A stretch of 64,000 nt of DNA, taken from contig NZ_JBHUEJ010000019.1 in NCBI RefSeq assembly GCF_042680565.1, positions 310,001 to 374,000 on the forward strand. The letters run 5' to 3'. Both the position numbers and the translations under genes were made by a program. This document shows, piece after piece, positions 42,012 to 51,034 of this stretch (within the stretch, counting starts at the first letter, position 1; every line of letters starts with the position of its first letter). Below the pieces are notes generated by a model. It was not told the DNA's origin. It saw nothing but the letters and a program-made list of their open reading frames with translations, and ran no database searches. This stretch comes from Ottowia flava (GTDB lineage: Bacteria; Pseudomonadota; Gammaproteobacteria; Burkholderiales; Burkholderiaceae_C).

Positions 42012-42761
42012 TCAGGCCGCCGGCCAGATCCCCAGATCCACCAGCTGCTGCGTCGCCGCCGGCGCCCAGCCACGGTTGGCCAGCGGGCTGGCCGGGCTGG
42101 GGTGCAGGATGCGGCCAAAGCGCAGGCCGGGCTGGTCGCCCAGCGCGGTGTGGGCACGCTTTTCGGCCCAGGCGCCCACGCCGATCACCCATTCAGGCTG
42201 CAGGATCTGCACCAGCTGGCGCAGGTGCTCGTCGCACGCGGCCAGCAGCGGCTTTTGCTCGGCCGCCGGCAGTTTGTCGGGCGTCAGGTTGCGCCCGCCT
42301 TCAAAGAACACCAACGGGCAGTAGTTGGCGACGAAGTGCTCGGCAAAGAACGCGTCCGGCGTGCCATAGCGCGCGCGGAACAACCCCCACAGCCGCTGGC
42401 CGCTGACCTCGGCGCGCGTACAGGCAAAGCCTTCCACCGGGCGCTTGGGGTTGGTTTCTTTGGGCTGACCGACCGGGCCCTCCAATCCCAGCCAGTCGCG
42501 CACGCTGGCCACTTCGCCAAAGGGCACGCCCGTCTGCGCCATGCCGAACGGCCCCGGGTTCATGCCCAGAAACACCACGCGCTTGGTGCCGCTGGCGTAG
42601 CGTGCCAGGTAGCGCCGTTGCACCTCACCCGCGTAGTCCAGCGGGTTGTAGACCTGCGTCACCGGCGGGGCAAAGCGCAGCGCGTCGACCTGGTCGGACA
42701 GGGTTTGGGCGGCGGCGATCATTTGGGTGGCGGTGGCGGTGGGGGAGAGGGGAAGGGGCAT
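42012..42761 (-). CDS. Single-strand-selective uracil-DNA glycosylase (SMUG1-like)
   Basis: A 249-residue protein of the uracil-DNA glycosylase superfamily, SMUG1 type. The active-site loop GMNPGPFGMAQTGVPFG lies near residues 64-80 and the C-terminal motif HPSPASPLANRGW near 220. It would remove uracil or oxidised pyrimidines from DNA in base excision repair. ATG 42761 is chosen because the sequence further upstream is not conserved. The gene is rare enough in bacteria to note, yet the fit to the family is good. Confidence 0.88.
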   Translation of the reverse strand: MPLPLSPTATATQMIAAAQTLSDQVDALRFAPPVTQVYNPLDYAGEVQRRYLARYASGTKRVVFLGMNPGPFGMAQTGVPFGEVASVRDWLGLEGPVGQPKETNPKRPVEGFACTRAEVSGQRLWGLFRARYGTPDAFFAEHFVANYCPLVFFEGGRNLTPDKLPAAEQKPLLAACDEHLRQLVQILQPEWVIGVGAWAEKRAHTALGDQPGLRFGRILHPSPASPLANRGWAPAATQQLVDLGIWPAA

Positions 42762-43060
42762 GATGAGGCGGGCGAACAGCAGAGAACCCGCGACTGTAGC
42801 GGGTTGGGGTCGCGGCGCTCCTGAGGTAGGAGGCCCTGGCGACGGTTGTCCAATCAGCCCAAACCACTTCCGAATTGACGTCATATAGCGTCACCCACCT
42901 CGCATCGGAAGCGAGGTTTCGCGTACGCTCGCTTTGTTTGTTGTCATTGCCGGTCAGTATTCGAACGGAACGTAGTGTTGCGGAGTCGACTGATCGCCCC
43001 TTGTTTGCCCTCAAGACGAGATGCACTGAGCGCAGCGTCCACCTTTGGAGAGAAAGTGGA
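42762..43060. other. Boundary of an AT-richer insert
   Basis: G+C drops near 42860. CCTCGC and GCGAGG form a small hairpin at about 42898-42916 and TGACG/CGTCA an inverted repeat at about 42878-42895. No gene is seen. It is probably the upstream region of the gene at 43061. Confidence 0.4.
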
Positions 43061-44926
43061 ATGAGTACTGAACGTTACCCTAATGGTTTGGTTATTTCGC
43101 TCGATGACTTCCTTACTTCGGGTTGGAAGGAGGCGCTAGACCAAGCTCCTCGCGAGGGCTATTCGGCAATGTGGCAGGCTTTTTCGGCAGCTGCGCGCAA
43201 TGCGATAGATCAGGGGCGCAACGAGCACGGCAAGGTGCTCTGGCTACTCGCAGATGCCTGTTCGATGATGCTCTCACCGTCCAGCCCAAACGAGCCGTTC
43301 AGGCCCTTTGCAGTGTTCCATGATCGGCGCTCAGTCATCCCGGACGATCTTTCCGACACGGACATTCTGTTCTTCGCAGAAATCGTTGATGCGGTAGACG
43401 ACAGTCGGCTGAAGGCACGGGTCTGCGATCTCGTTTGGCTCAAGGGTAAGCCTCGCAATACAGAATTCGCGTTGAAGGCGATCGACGCATATCGATCCCT
43501 TTCACTCGACGCGGACACTTGGGTGCGCGGTGGAGACGACTGCTGGTCTCGTGCCATTGGCGTAGCCCGGATGCTCAAGGCGGGCGCCGGCGACCGATTG
43601 GTACAAATGGAGGCGACGATATTCGCCGCGTTGAATGCAGCCAACTACTCTGACGGGTTCCTAGGAGTTTGGTTAGCCGATGTCTTGAAACAAAATGGAC
43701 TGGGTCGGGACCACAGTGTCGATGTTGCAAGAAAATTGGAAAGTTTAGCCCAAGGGTTTGAACTCCAAGGCGACCTACATAGAGCGCGTGAATTTTATTC
43801 CTCGGCTGCCGAATGGTACAAAGCGGCTTCCGATGAGGTCAAAGTTGCTGAAATGACCGTAGCATTCGCTGAGGGTTGGGTGAAAGAAGCTATTGCACGA
43901 AGTGCGTCGGAGAGTCCAAGCTACATGGTCGCTTCAAGCTTTTACGAAAACGCCATCCAGGTTTACCGAACGATTCCTAAGGTTGAGCGATCCACACACC
44001 GGGTGGATGAGAGAATTGCTGAGCTGCGGGCTAGGCTGAATGATTCCGGTGAAAGAGCGTTGGGTGAAATGGGCCTTATTAAAACGCCGGGCATTGATAT
44101 TACAAGAATCGTCGAAAAATCGCGAAAGGCGGTAACGGGAAAGTCAGTACAAGATGCACTTGTCGCATTTGCCAATCTGCATCGTGGTGCAAATGCTGAG
44201 GAGCTGCGCGACAGATCCATGGAGAATATACGGGCACATCCGCTCCAGTCGCTTTTTGCCGCAACCGTGATGAGCCGTGACGGCAGAGTTATTGCCAAGA
44301 GGCCGGCGATAAGTATGCGTGGGGAGTTGACTGAGGGCGACGAAATAGTTGTTCGTTCTGAGATGATTCGGGACCACGGTATCCAGGTCAGCATAGTGGT
44401 GCATGGTTACATTTGGCCAGCCCTGGAGAGCCTTCTGCTGGAGCATCGGTTGCGAGAAGCAGATTTTGTCGAATTGGCGCGCAATTCACCGATCGTGCCT
44501 AAAGAGCGCGCTGGTCTTTTTGGCAAGGCGCTGTTCGCGGGGTATGAGCGTGACTTCATCACCGCTTTGCATATTTTGATTCCGCAAATCGAGCATCTAG
44601 TGCGTGTGCATCTCAAGATGGCCGGCGCAAAAACCACAAATTTGGACAAGGATGGCATACAGAATGAAAATGGAATGAGCACGCTGTTGAGTTTGCCGGA
44701 AGCCGAAAAAGTGTTTGGAAAGGATTTAATTTTTGAGTTCACATCTCTATTTTGCGATGCATTCGGACCAAACTTGCGCAACGAACTGGCTCACGGGTTG
44801 CTCGAAGAGGATGCATGCCATTCGCCGTCTGGAATTTATGCGTGGTGGCTGGTTTTGCGAATGACAACTAATGCGTGGTATAACGCTGCGCATGATAATG
44901 AAGTATCGGAAGATGGCGTCGAATAA
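43061..44926 (+). CDS. DUF4209-type protein with HEPN-like RNxxxH motif
   Basis: A 621-residue soluble protein with lower G+C than its surroundings. Residues 1-420 form a helical domain of the kind found before DUF4209; the C-terminal part holds LRNELAHGLLEE near residue 571, the conserved RNxxxHG of DUF4209. R-N-x3-H equals the catalytic pattern of HEPN ribonucleases, so RNase activity, perhaps in phage defence, is inferred but unproven. ATG 43061 has GGAG about 13 bases upstream. It is a single gene, flanked by an AT-rich 3' region, and appears acquired. Confidence 0.8.
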   Translation: MSTERYPNGLVISLDDFLTSGWKEALDQAPREGYSAMWQAFSAAARNAIDQGRNEHGKVLWLLADACSMMLSPSSPNEPFRPFAVFHDRRSVIPDDLSDTDILFFAEIVDAVDDSRLKARVCDLVWLKGKPRNTEFALKAIDAYRSLSLDADTWVRGGDDCWSRAIGVARMLKAGAGDRLVQMEATIFAALNAANYSDGFLGVWLADVLKQNGLGRDHSVDVARKLESLAQGFELQGDLHRAREFYSSAAEWYKAASDEVKVAEMTVAFAEGWVKEAIARSASESPSYMVASSFYENAIQVYRTIPKVERSTHRVDERIAELRARLNDSGERALGEMGLIKTPGIDITRIVEKSRKAVTGKSVQDALVAFANLHRGANAEELRDRSMENIRAHPLQSLFAATVMSRDGRVIAKRPAISMRGELTEGDEIVVRSEMIRDHGIQVSIVVHGYIWPALESLLLEHRLREADFVELARNSPIVPKERAGLFGKALFAGYERDFITALHILIPQIEHLVRVHLKMAGAKTTNLDKDGIQNENGMSTLLSLPEAEKVFGKDLIFEFTSLFCDAFGPNLRNELAHGLLEEDACHSPSGIYAWWLVLRMTTNAWYNAAHDNEVSEDGVE

Positions 44927-45156
44927 ATATCAAAAATATGAAAATTGGCCGAAGCAATTTTAACGTCAAGAGTTGAATAAGGTTGTGTGACGGTATGTGG
45001 TTTTAAATTTCGGCCTGCTGGTGGGTAGATGAGTGGAAAATGTTTGATGATTAGTTTGATCTGTCGGAATGCGTAGGCACCTGGGTCGTCAACCCCGTTG
45101 CTCCCCACCCACACCCGCCTCGTCCCCCCGGCCCCGTCCCCCGTATAGTCCCCCGC
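44927..45156. other. AT-rich region after the DUF4209 gene
   Basis: This 230-base stretch is AT-rich up to about 45060, then returns to the high G+C of the host. It has no gene, and marks the right edge of the insert. Confidence 0.4.
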
Positions 45157-47394
45157 ATGAAAGCAAGCACTTCCTGGCTGGCCCGCGCCGTGGCGCGTTG
45201 CGGGCTGCTGATCGGCCTTTTGTGCGTGGCTGGCGTGGTGTGGGGGCAGGGCGCGGCGGCGGGTGGCGGCAATGGCGAGCTGCGCATCGGCTCCAAGCGC
45301 TTCACCGAGTCGTACATCCTGGCCGAGATCCTGTCGCAGACGGCGCAGCACGCGGGTGTCAAGACGCAGGTGCGCCAGGGGCTGGGCAACACGGCCATCG
45401 TGTACGAGGCGCTGCGCTCCGGCCAGATCGACGTGTACGCGGAATACACGGGCACGATCACGCAGGAGATCGTCAAGGACCCGAGCAAGACCGCCATTGG
45501 CGCGCTGGACCGCGCGCTGGCACCGCTGGGGCTGGGCGTGGGCGTGCCGCTGGGCTTCAACAACGGGTACGCGCTGGCGATGCGCGCCGAGCAGGCCGCT
45601 TCGCTGGGCATCACCAGCCTGAGCGATCTGGCCAAGCACCCCGATTTGAAACTGGGCCTGTCGAACGAGTTCATGGGCCGCGCCGACGGCTGGCGCGGGC
45701 TGGCCGAGCGCTACGGCTACCGGCAGACCCCGCGTGGGCTGGACCACGGCCTGGCGTACGAGGCGCTGGCGCAGCGCCAGATCGACGTGATGGACATCTA
45801 CACCACCGACGCGCAGATCAGCAAGCTGGGCCTGGTGGTGCTGGCGGACGACAAGGGCTACTTCCCGCGCTACGACGCGGTGCTGCTGTACCGGCGCGAC
45901 CTGCCTGAAAGGCTGCCGGAAGCGTGGCGCGCGCTGCAGCAGTTGGAAGGCAGCCTGAGCGAAGAAACCATGGTCACCCTGAACGGGCAGGCCACGCTGC
46001 AGTCGCAGCCGTTCGCGCAGATCGCCCAGGGCTTCCTGCGCTTCTGGCTGGGCAGCGCGGCCGTGGGCGGCGCCGCGTTAGCGCCCGCGCCGGGCGGGTC
46101 GGATTCGGTCGACGCGGCGGCGGCGGGCACCTTCCCGATCGGCGACGCCAACCGCCCGGTGCCCATGGTCATCCCGCCGACGGACGCGCCCGCGTCAGCG
46201 GCGTCGGCCCCGGGCGCCGGTCAGGCCATGCCCGCGCCTGTGGCGGGCGAGGCCGATGGCGCGTTGGCCCGGTTCTGGAAGCGCCTGTGGGCGCCCGACC
46301 TGTGGCCGCTCGTCGGGCAGCACCTGCTGCTGGTGGTCGTGTCGGTCGGGCTGGCCACGCTGGTCGCTGTGCCGCTGGGCATCGCGCTGCTGGCGCACCC
46401 GCGCGCGCGCGCCATCGCGCTCGGTGTGGCGGGCGTGCTGCAAACCATCCCGTCGCTGGCACTGCTGGCGGTGCTGATCGCGCTGCTGGGCGTGATCGGC
46501 AAGCTGCCGGCGCTGATCGCGCTGACGGCCTACAGCGTCCTGCCGATCCTCAGCAACACCTGCGCCGGCCTGGCCGAAGTGCCGCGCGGCCTGCGCAACG
46601 CCGCCGCCGCTTTGGGCATGACCGGGCCGCAGCGCATGGCGTACGTCGAATTCCCGCTGGCCCTGCCCACGGTGCTGGCCGGCATCCGCACCGCCACGGC
46701 GATTGCCATCGGCACGGCGACGATTGCCGCTTTCATCGGCGCGGGCGGGCTGGGCGAGCGCATCGTCACCGGCCTGGCGTTGAACGACAGCGCGCTGATG
46801 CTGGCGGGCGCGCTGCCGGCTGCCGCGCTGGCGCTGCTCGGCGAAGCGCTGTTCGAATGGCTGACCCGCCGCGTGATGGCGCGCCGGCAAGCGCCGCGTA
46901 GCCTGGTTGCCGAAGCGGCGACAGCGCGACCGCGCAAGAGCCGGTCGGCGTCGCGGTCAGGGGGCACTGCGGCAACGCATGTCGGCAGCAGTGATAGCGC
47001 CAAGCCAGCGACCGAGCGCGGCAGCCGCTCCCCCAGCGGCAGGGGCACCACCGACTCCAGCGCTAGCAGTGCCAGCGGCCGTGAAAGCCGCCGCAGCGAC
47101 CGCCCGCGCTCCTCCTCCGCGCCAGCGCCCGCGGCGCCATCGGGCCCGTCCGCCCTGCAAAGCGCCCGCCCGCGTTTCGGTCAAACCGTCCCGCAGGAAG
47201 CGCCCATGTGGCTGAGCGAGCCCGACGCCGACGCGTACGACGCCGCGCGCGCGCAGGTGGACCGGGCCCGGGCCGAGCGCCAGCGCACGTCGTCGTCGAG
47301 CGACCGCACGCCGAGCGACCGCTCGAACCCCGACCGCGCGCCCCGCCGCGACCGTCGCCCCGAGGACGACGGGCCATCGCGCGGCGGGCGTTGA
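45157..47394 (+). CDS. Osmoprotectant ABC transporter, fused binding protein and permease
   Basis: A 745-residue fusion. A signal peptide (about 1-30) leads into an OpuAC-type substrate-binding domain (about 40-300; IGSKRFTESYILAEILSQ, GLGNTAIVYEALRSGQIDVY). A linker of about 70 residues follows, then a permease domain (about 375-575) with the EAA-type loop GMTGPQRMAYVEFPLALPT. The remaining 165 residues are a Ser/Arg/Pro-rich tail unlike the family. It would import glycine betaine or a similar compound, but the ATPase subunit gene is not in the window, so it must be supplied elsewhere or the fusion is orphaned. Confidence 0.88.
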   Translation: MKASTSWLARAVARCGLLIGLLCVAGVVWGQGAAAGGGNGELRIGSKRFTESYILAEILSQTAQHAGVKTQVRQGLGNTAIVYEALRSGQIDVYAEYTGTITQEIVKDPSKTAIGALDRALAPLGLGVGVPLGFNNGYALAMRAEQAASLGITSLSDLAKHPDLKLGLSNEFMGRADGWRGLAERYGYRQTPRGLDHGLAYEALAQRQIDVMDIYTTDAQISKLGLVVLADDKGYFPRYDAVLLYRRDLPERLPEAWRALQQLEGSLSEETMVTLNGQATLQSQPFAQIAQGFLRFWLGSAAVGGAALAPAPGGSDSVDAAAAGTFPIGDANRPVPMVIPPTDAPASAASAPGAGQAMPAPVAGEADGALARFWKRLWAPDLWPLVGQHLLLVVVSVGLATLVAVPLGIALLAHPRARAIALGVAGVLQTIPSLALLAVLIALLGVIGKLPALIALTAYSVLPILSNTCAGLAEVPRGLRNAAAALGMTGPQRMAYVEFPLALPTVLAGIRTATAIAIGTATIAAFIGAGGLGERIVTGLALNDSALMLAGALPAAALALLGEALFEWLTRRVMARRQAPRSLVAEAATARPRKSRSASRSGGTAATHVGSSDSAKPATERGSRSPSGRGTTDSSASSASGRESRRSDRPRSSSAPAPAAPSGPSALQSARPRFGQTVPQEAPMWLSEPDADAYDAARAQVDRARAERQRTSSSSDRTPSDRSNPDRAPRRDRRPEDDGPSRGGR

Positions 47395-47565
47395 TCTGGG
47401 TTAGCGCGTGCGCGCGGTGACTGGCGTGCGGCAGATGATTTCCGTGCGATTTCAGAAAACTGAATTTCGCATGGAAATTTCAGAAAAATCAAACACTTAG
47501 GTAATTTTTAGGCGAATGGCGGCGCCTCGCCTCCGGGCGACACGCTTAAGTACCCATTCGCCCTC

Positions 47566-47612
47566 TGTCCCTACAACCATCTGCGCGGCCAGCTAGCGAA
47601 AACGTAGCAAGT
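47566..47612 (+). repeat. Dispersed hairpin repeat, copy 11
   Basis: CCTACAACCATCTGCGCGGC then CAGCT, nine bases, GTAGC. It is downstream of the transporter fusion gene. Confidence 0.85.
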
Positions 47613-47634
47613 GGCGCTGTGCCACCGCCATGTG

Positions 47635-48651
47635 TCAAGACGCCAAGCGCGCCTGCGTCGCCTGCGTCATCGACTGCGTGCCTCGGCATTTCGGGTAGCC
47701 GCTGCAACCCCAGAAACGCTCGCCGCTCGCCTTGCCCGTCCGTTCGACCATCTTCACCCCGCAGCTGGCGCAAGTCGGGCGCCAGTACTCGCCATCCAGC
47801 GCCACGGCCAGCAGCGCGGCCTGCTGCTGGGGCGTGCGCTGGGCGATCAAGCGCAGCAGCCCGGCGCCGTCCTGCGCGTTGATGCCGTTGGCCTGCGCAA
47901 ACGCCAGCGCTTCGCGCGTGAAGGTGGAACTGGTGGCATAGGTGCCGCGCTGCAGCTTGTGCGACGCCATCACGCCTAAAAACTCCCGTACCGCGCTGAC
48001 CGGTACTTGCCGTCCTTGCCAGTGCTTGCACTGCACGATGACCGGCTGGCCGGGTGCGTGGCGCGACTGCAGCCAGATGTCCACGCCACCGTCGGCCCCG
48101 TGCGACTGCGCGCGGGTGTCAAAGCCTGCCTGGGCAAACAGCGCTTCGCACAAGGCTTCAAAGCGACGCCATTCGATGGCGGCGAAAACGGCGGGGGACC
48201 AAGTCGTTGGTTTTGTACCGGGGGAAGGCCCCAGCGGGTTGGCGTCGGGGCCAGCGCTGGTGGGCATCTCCGCGGCCAGCGAGCTGGCCACAGCGGGTGC
48301 CGCTGGTGTCAAAGGAGGTTCTCGCCAGACTGAATCTGCATGTGCCTCCGCGTCCTTACGTGCCCTCTGTTGGCCACGCGGCCCTGGATGGTCGCCCGCT
48401 CGCAGGGGCGGTAGCTTGCCCTCAGCCTGCGCTCGCGAGCTGCGCCACCAACGCACGACCAAGTCCAGGCCGACCAGCAATGTCCCCAAGACGAGGAACA
48501 ACTTGCCCGGCGAGCGCAGACCCTCACTTGCTGTCGCGAACACCGACCCATGGGGCAGCAGCTTACGCCCCCATAGCAGCAAAGCGCCAAAAAACAGCAT
48601 GCCCACGCCAGCGGACAGCAGGGTTTCACGGCGTTGGCGGCGACGGGCCAT
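47635..48651 (-). CDS. Membrane-anchored Mrr-like restriction endonuclease with topoisomerase-type zinc finger
   Basis: A 338-residue protein. Two transmembrane helices (about residues 12-30 and 48-66) precede a polar linker; the Mrr-cat nuclease fold (about 160-275) has GADGGVDIWL and VIVQCKHWQG, that is D and Q-x-K of the PD-(D/E)xK fold. The C-terminus is a topoisomerase-type zinc ribbon, CASCG through WGCSGYPKC. The role is unknown; the fold suits cleavage of modified or invading DNA, or DNA handling at the membrane. It lacks a methyltransferase partner. Confidence 0.85.
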   Translation of the reverse strand: MARRRQRRETLLSAGVGMLFFGALLLWGRKLLPHGSVFATASEGLRSPGKLFLVLGTLLVGLDLVVRWWRSSRAQAEGKLPPLRAGDHPGPRGQQRARKDAEAHADSVWREPPLTPAAPAVASSLAAEMPTSAGPDANPLGPSPGTKPTTWSPAVFAAIEWRRFEALCEALFAQAGFDTRAQSHGADGGVDIWLQSRHAPGQPVIVQCKHWQGRQVPVSAVREFLGVMASHKLQRGTYATSSTFTREALAFAQANGINAQDGAGLLRLIAQRTPQQQAALLAVALDGEYWRPTCASCGVKMVERTGKASGERFWGCSGYPKCRGTQSMTQATQARLAS

Positions 48652-48935
48652 GGCGGGGTGGACTCTTAGAAGAACTATCGGTCATGCCATTGTGGCGGCT
48701 GAGATCAGCGAGTCGAGGTTACAGGCCACAGGCAGGCGCGGGAGGGCACGCAATAGCGGGTTGGCGTGAGATCCGTGGCGGGCCAACAACCGTATTGCTT
48801 GATGGGGCTGTGCCGAGCCCGCGCGGGGCACTATGTGCAGTGGGGCTCACGCGGATAGGCAGGCACTAGGAAATTCAAATCCGACCCCGATTCTCTGACG
48901 CCGTTTCTCCAAATCAACGGTCCCTGGCTCGCCCC

Positions 48936-49349
48936 TCACTCCAACGCGAACCGGATCGGCACCATCATCACCCCGGCTTCAGGCACGCCGTAGCGCGTGC
49001 CGGGTTGCACGCGCATGGCTTGGGTGGCGCGCAGGGCTTCGGCGTCGAGCGCTTGGTCGCCGGAGCTTTCGACGATGCGCACTTCCTGCACGGCGCCGGC
49101 GGCGTCGTAGCCCACGCGCAGGCGCACCGTGCCGGTCACTTCGCGGTACTGGGCTTTCGCCGGGTAGTTGACCAGCAGATGCAGATTGAGCGGACTGGGC
49201 TTCGTCACGACGTCGGCGGCCGGCGGGGTGGCGCAGCCGGCCATGAGAGCGGCGGTCAGCAGCGCAGCGCCGGTCGCGGCGGTGAGCAGCCGAGCGCGCC
49301 CGGTTGGCGTTGGCGCGTTGGACTCGGCGGGGGAGGTGGCTTTTATCAA
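48936..49349 (-). CDS. TonB C-terminal-like lipoprotein
   Basis: A 137-residue protein. The start is probably TTG 49349, preceded by AAGG; no ATG gives a complete signal sequence. The hydrophobic stretch LLTAATGAALLTAALMAGC ends in a lipobox-like MAGC, Cys about residue 39. The rest is a TonB-C-like domain: VNYPAKAQYREVTGTVRLRV, then VRIVESSGDQALDAEALRA. Stand-alone TonB-C lipoproteins are common in Burkholderiales and their partners unknown. No TonB box receptors are nearby. Confidence 0.72.
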   Translation of the reverse strand: MIKATSPAESNAPTPTGRARLLTAATGAALLTAALMAGCATPPAADVVTKPSPLNLHLLVNYPAKAQYREVTGTVRLRVGYDAAGAVQEVRIVESSGDQALDAEALRATQAMRVQPGTRYGVPEAGVMMVPIRFALE

Positions 49350-49765
49350 TGTTTTTGCCTTATGGCCCTAGAGCAGATTGCGCGGGCAGCTATAAAAAAG
49401 AAAGCGAGATGGCGTGGGGCGCAATCTGGAATGCCGCCGATTTTGACCTGACCGGCGCGCGTGGGGCGCCGGGCGCGATCGCGGGTCGCGCAGGACGGAC
49501 GCGCGGAGGGCGCGGCGGGCGCAGAAATGTGTCTCTGACCCCGATTTCCCGATTTCGACCCAGATTTCCTGCGCCCGGCTGGCGTCAGCGTGTTGACGAG
49601 GTCGTCAACGGCCAGCAAACCCTGCATTGGCAGGCCAAGTAGCCCTCTGGCCATGCGCGATACTGCCTCGCACAGGCTGTCTGCGGCACTTCTGCCGAGG
49701 GCGGCCAGTTTTGGGCGGGCGCGTTCCGGCGTCTCCTTTTTCTGTCGATCCTGCCAAGTTCGCAC
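49350..49765. other. Gap between the TonB-like gene and the chorismatase gene
   Basis: No gene is seen in 416 bases. It contains repeat copy 12 and a short TCTCTGACCCCGATTT motif near 49532; a rearranged form of this motif (GACCCCGATTCTCTGAC) occurs near 48883. These may be relics of a REP-like element. Confidence 0.35.
49362..49403 (+). repeat. Dispersed hairpin repeat, copy 12
   Basis: CTAGAGCAGATTGCGCGGGC then AGCT, nine bases, AAAGC. Confidence 0.75.
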
Positions 49766-50866
49766 ATGCAGATTTTCCCCATGCTTCGCCCGCACGATCT
49801 TGACCAATCGCTGGCACCGGCAGCGCCGTTGGATGCACGGGCGCGCACGCTGTGGGGCATGCGACTGGGCGCAGCCGTGAACGCGGGCGACGTCACTGGC
49901 GCGCTCGCCCATCCAGCCGATCCAACGTCCTGGGTCGATTGCGCGCTGCCGCTTCTGCAGCCTGGTGCGGGCGTTGACGGACCCGGCGCGGCGCCTGTTG
50001 ACGACCTGTGGCTCGCCGGCGGCGATGCCGAGGCGCTGCACAGCGGCCACACGGGCGCCGTGCGCTGGTGGCAGCGTGGCGCGTGGCTGGCGGCGGCGGT
50101 GGATTGGCCCGAGGTGGACGACGGCGCGGGCCTGCAGGCGCTGTCGGGCGCGGCGTACGACGCGCTGTTTGGCGTGCTGCAGGCGCGCGGCACGCCGCAC
50201 GTGCTGCGCTTTTGGAATTACGTGGCGCGCATCAACGAGCCTGCGGTGGGGCTCGAACGCTACCGCCACTTCAACCTGGGGCGCCAGCAGGCGTTTGAAC
50301 GCGCGCGCCGCAGTGCGTTTGAAGGTTCGCCCGCGGCCAGTGCGGTGGGCAGCCCGGCGGGCGCGCCGCTGCAGGTGCGGGTGATCGCGTCCACAGACCG
50401 GCGCAGCACGGCGGTCGAAAACCCGCGCCAGGTGTCGGCCTACCGTTACCCATCCGCCTACGGGCCGGCGGCGCCCACGTTTTCGCGCGCGGCGCTGCTG
50501 ACGCGGCGCGACGGCAGCCCGCTGCTGGTCATCTCCGGCACCGCGTCGATCCTGGGGCATGAAACCGTCCACCTGGGCGACGTGCACGCGCAAACGCACG
50601 AGGCCTGCCGCAACCTGCAGGCGGTGCTGGCCGCCGCGCGCAAGCTGCCGGGCGGGCAGGCGCTGGAGACGTTGGCCAACGCAGCGCTCACCATCTACGT
50701 GCGCCACCCGGCCGACCAGCCGCGCGTGGCGCAGGCCCTGGCCGAGCAACTGGGTGCCGATGCCCCGGCGCTGGCCCACGCCGCCTGGTTGCAGGCGGAT
50801 ATTTGCCGCGCCGATTTGCTGGTGGAGATTGAGGCGGTGGTGCAAGGCCCGCCACTGGTCAAATAA
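49766..50866 (+). CDS. Chorismatase family protein (FkbO/Hyg5/XanB2 type)
   Basis: A 366-residue protein of the chorismatase family, two RidA-like domains. Diagnostic segments are FWNYVARINEPAVGLERYR and FNLGRQQAF near residues 150-175 and ISGTASILGHETVHLGDVHA near 255-275. The family hydrolyses chorismate to 3- or 4-hydroxybenzoate or a dihydro-dihydroxybenzoate; which product is made here depends on a few residues I cannot assign with confidence. In Xanthomonas such an enzyme serves pigment and ubiquinone synthesis. It stands alone here. An ATG five codons downstream is a possible start. Confidence 0.85.
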   Translation: MQIFPMLRPHDLDQSLAPAAPLDARARTLWGMRLGAAVNAGDVTGALAHPADPTSWVDCALPLLQPGAGVDGPGAAPVDDLWLAGGDAEALHSGHTGAVRWWQRGAWLAAAVDWPEVDDGAGLQALSGAAYDALFGVLQARGTPHVLRFWNYVARINEPAVGLERYRHFNLGRQQAFERARRSAFEGSPAASAVGSPAGAPLQVRVIASTDRRSTAVENPRQVSAYRYPSAYGPAAPTFSRAALLTRRDGSPLLVISGTASILGHETVHLGDVHAQTHEACRNLQAVLAAARKLPGGQALETLANAALTIYVRHPADQPRVAQALAEQLGADAPALAHAAWLQADICRADLLVEIEAVVQGPPLVK

Positions 50867-50867
50867 G

Positions 50868-50916
50868 CCTCTGGGCCTAAATCAACCAGCGCGGGCAGCT
50901 ACTCAAAAGATAGCGA
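50868..50916 (+). repeat. Dispersed hairpin repeat, copy 13
   Basis: AACCAGCGCGGGCAGCT, nine bases, ATAGC; the left half is shortened. It lies directly after the chorismatase stop. Confidence 0.75.
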
Positions 50917-51034
50917 TCTGTGCGGAACGCGCTGGGGCGCGTGGCATTGGCGCAGGCGCAGGCGCAGGCGCTCACGGGGCGCTGAAGCAGAAGCAGTCGT
51001 TGAGCACGCGCGGCGCGCGCCGCCCGCCACCCCT

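Noticed and set aside
47448..47492. Direct repeat ATTTCAGAAAA twice in an AT-rich gap
   Set aside because: Only two copies of eleven bases, thirty bases apart; not enough for a CRISPR or operator claim.
49346..50845. A 499-codon minus-strand frame opposite the chorismatase gene
   Set aside because: It covers a recognised enzyme gene and the translation is Arg/Gln-rich low complexity.
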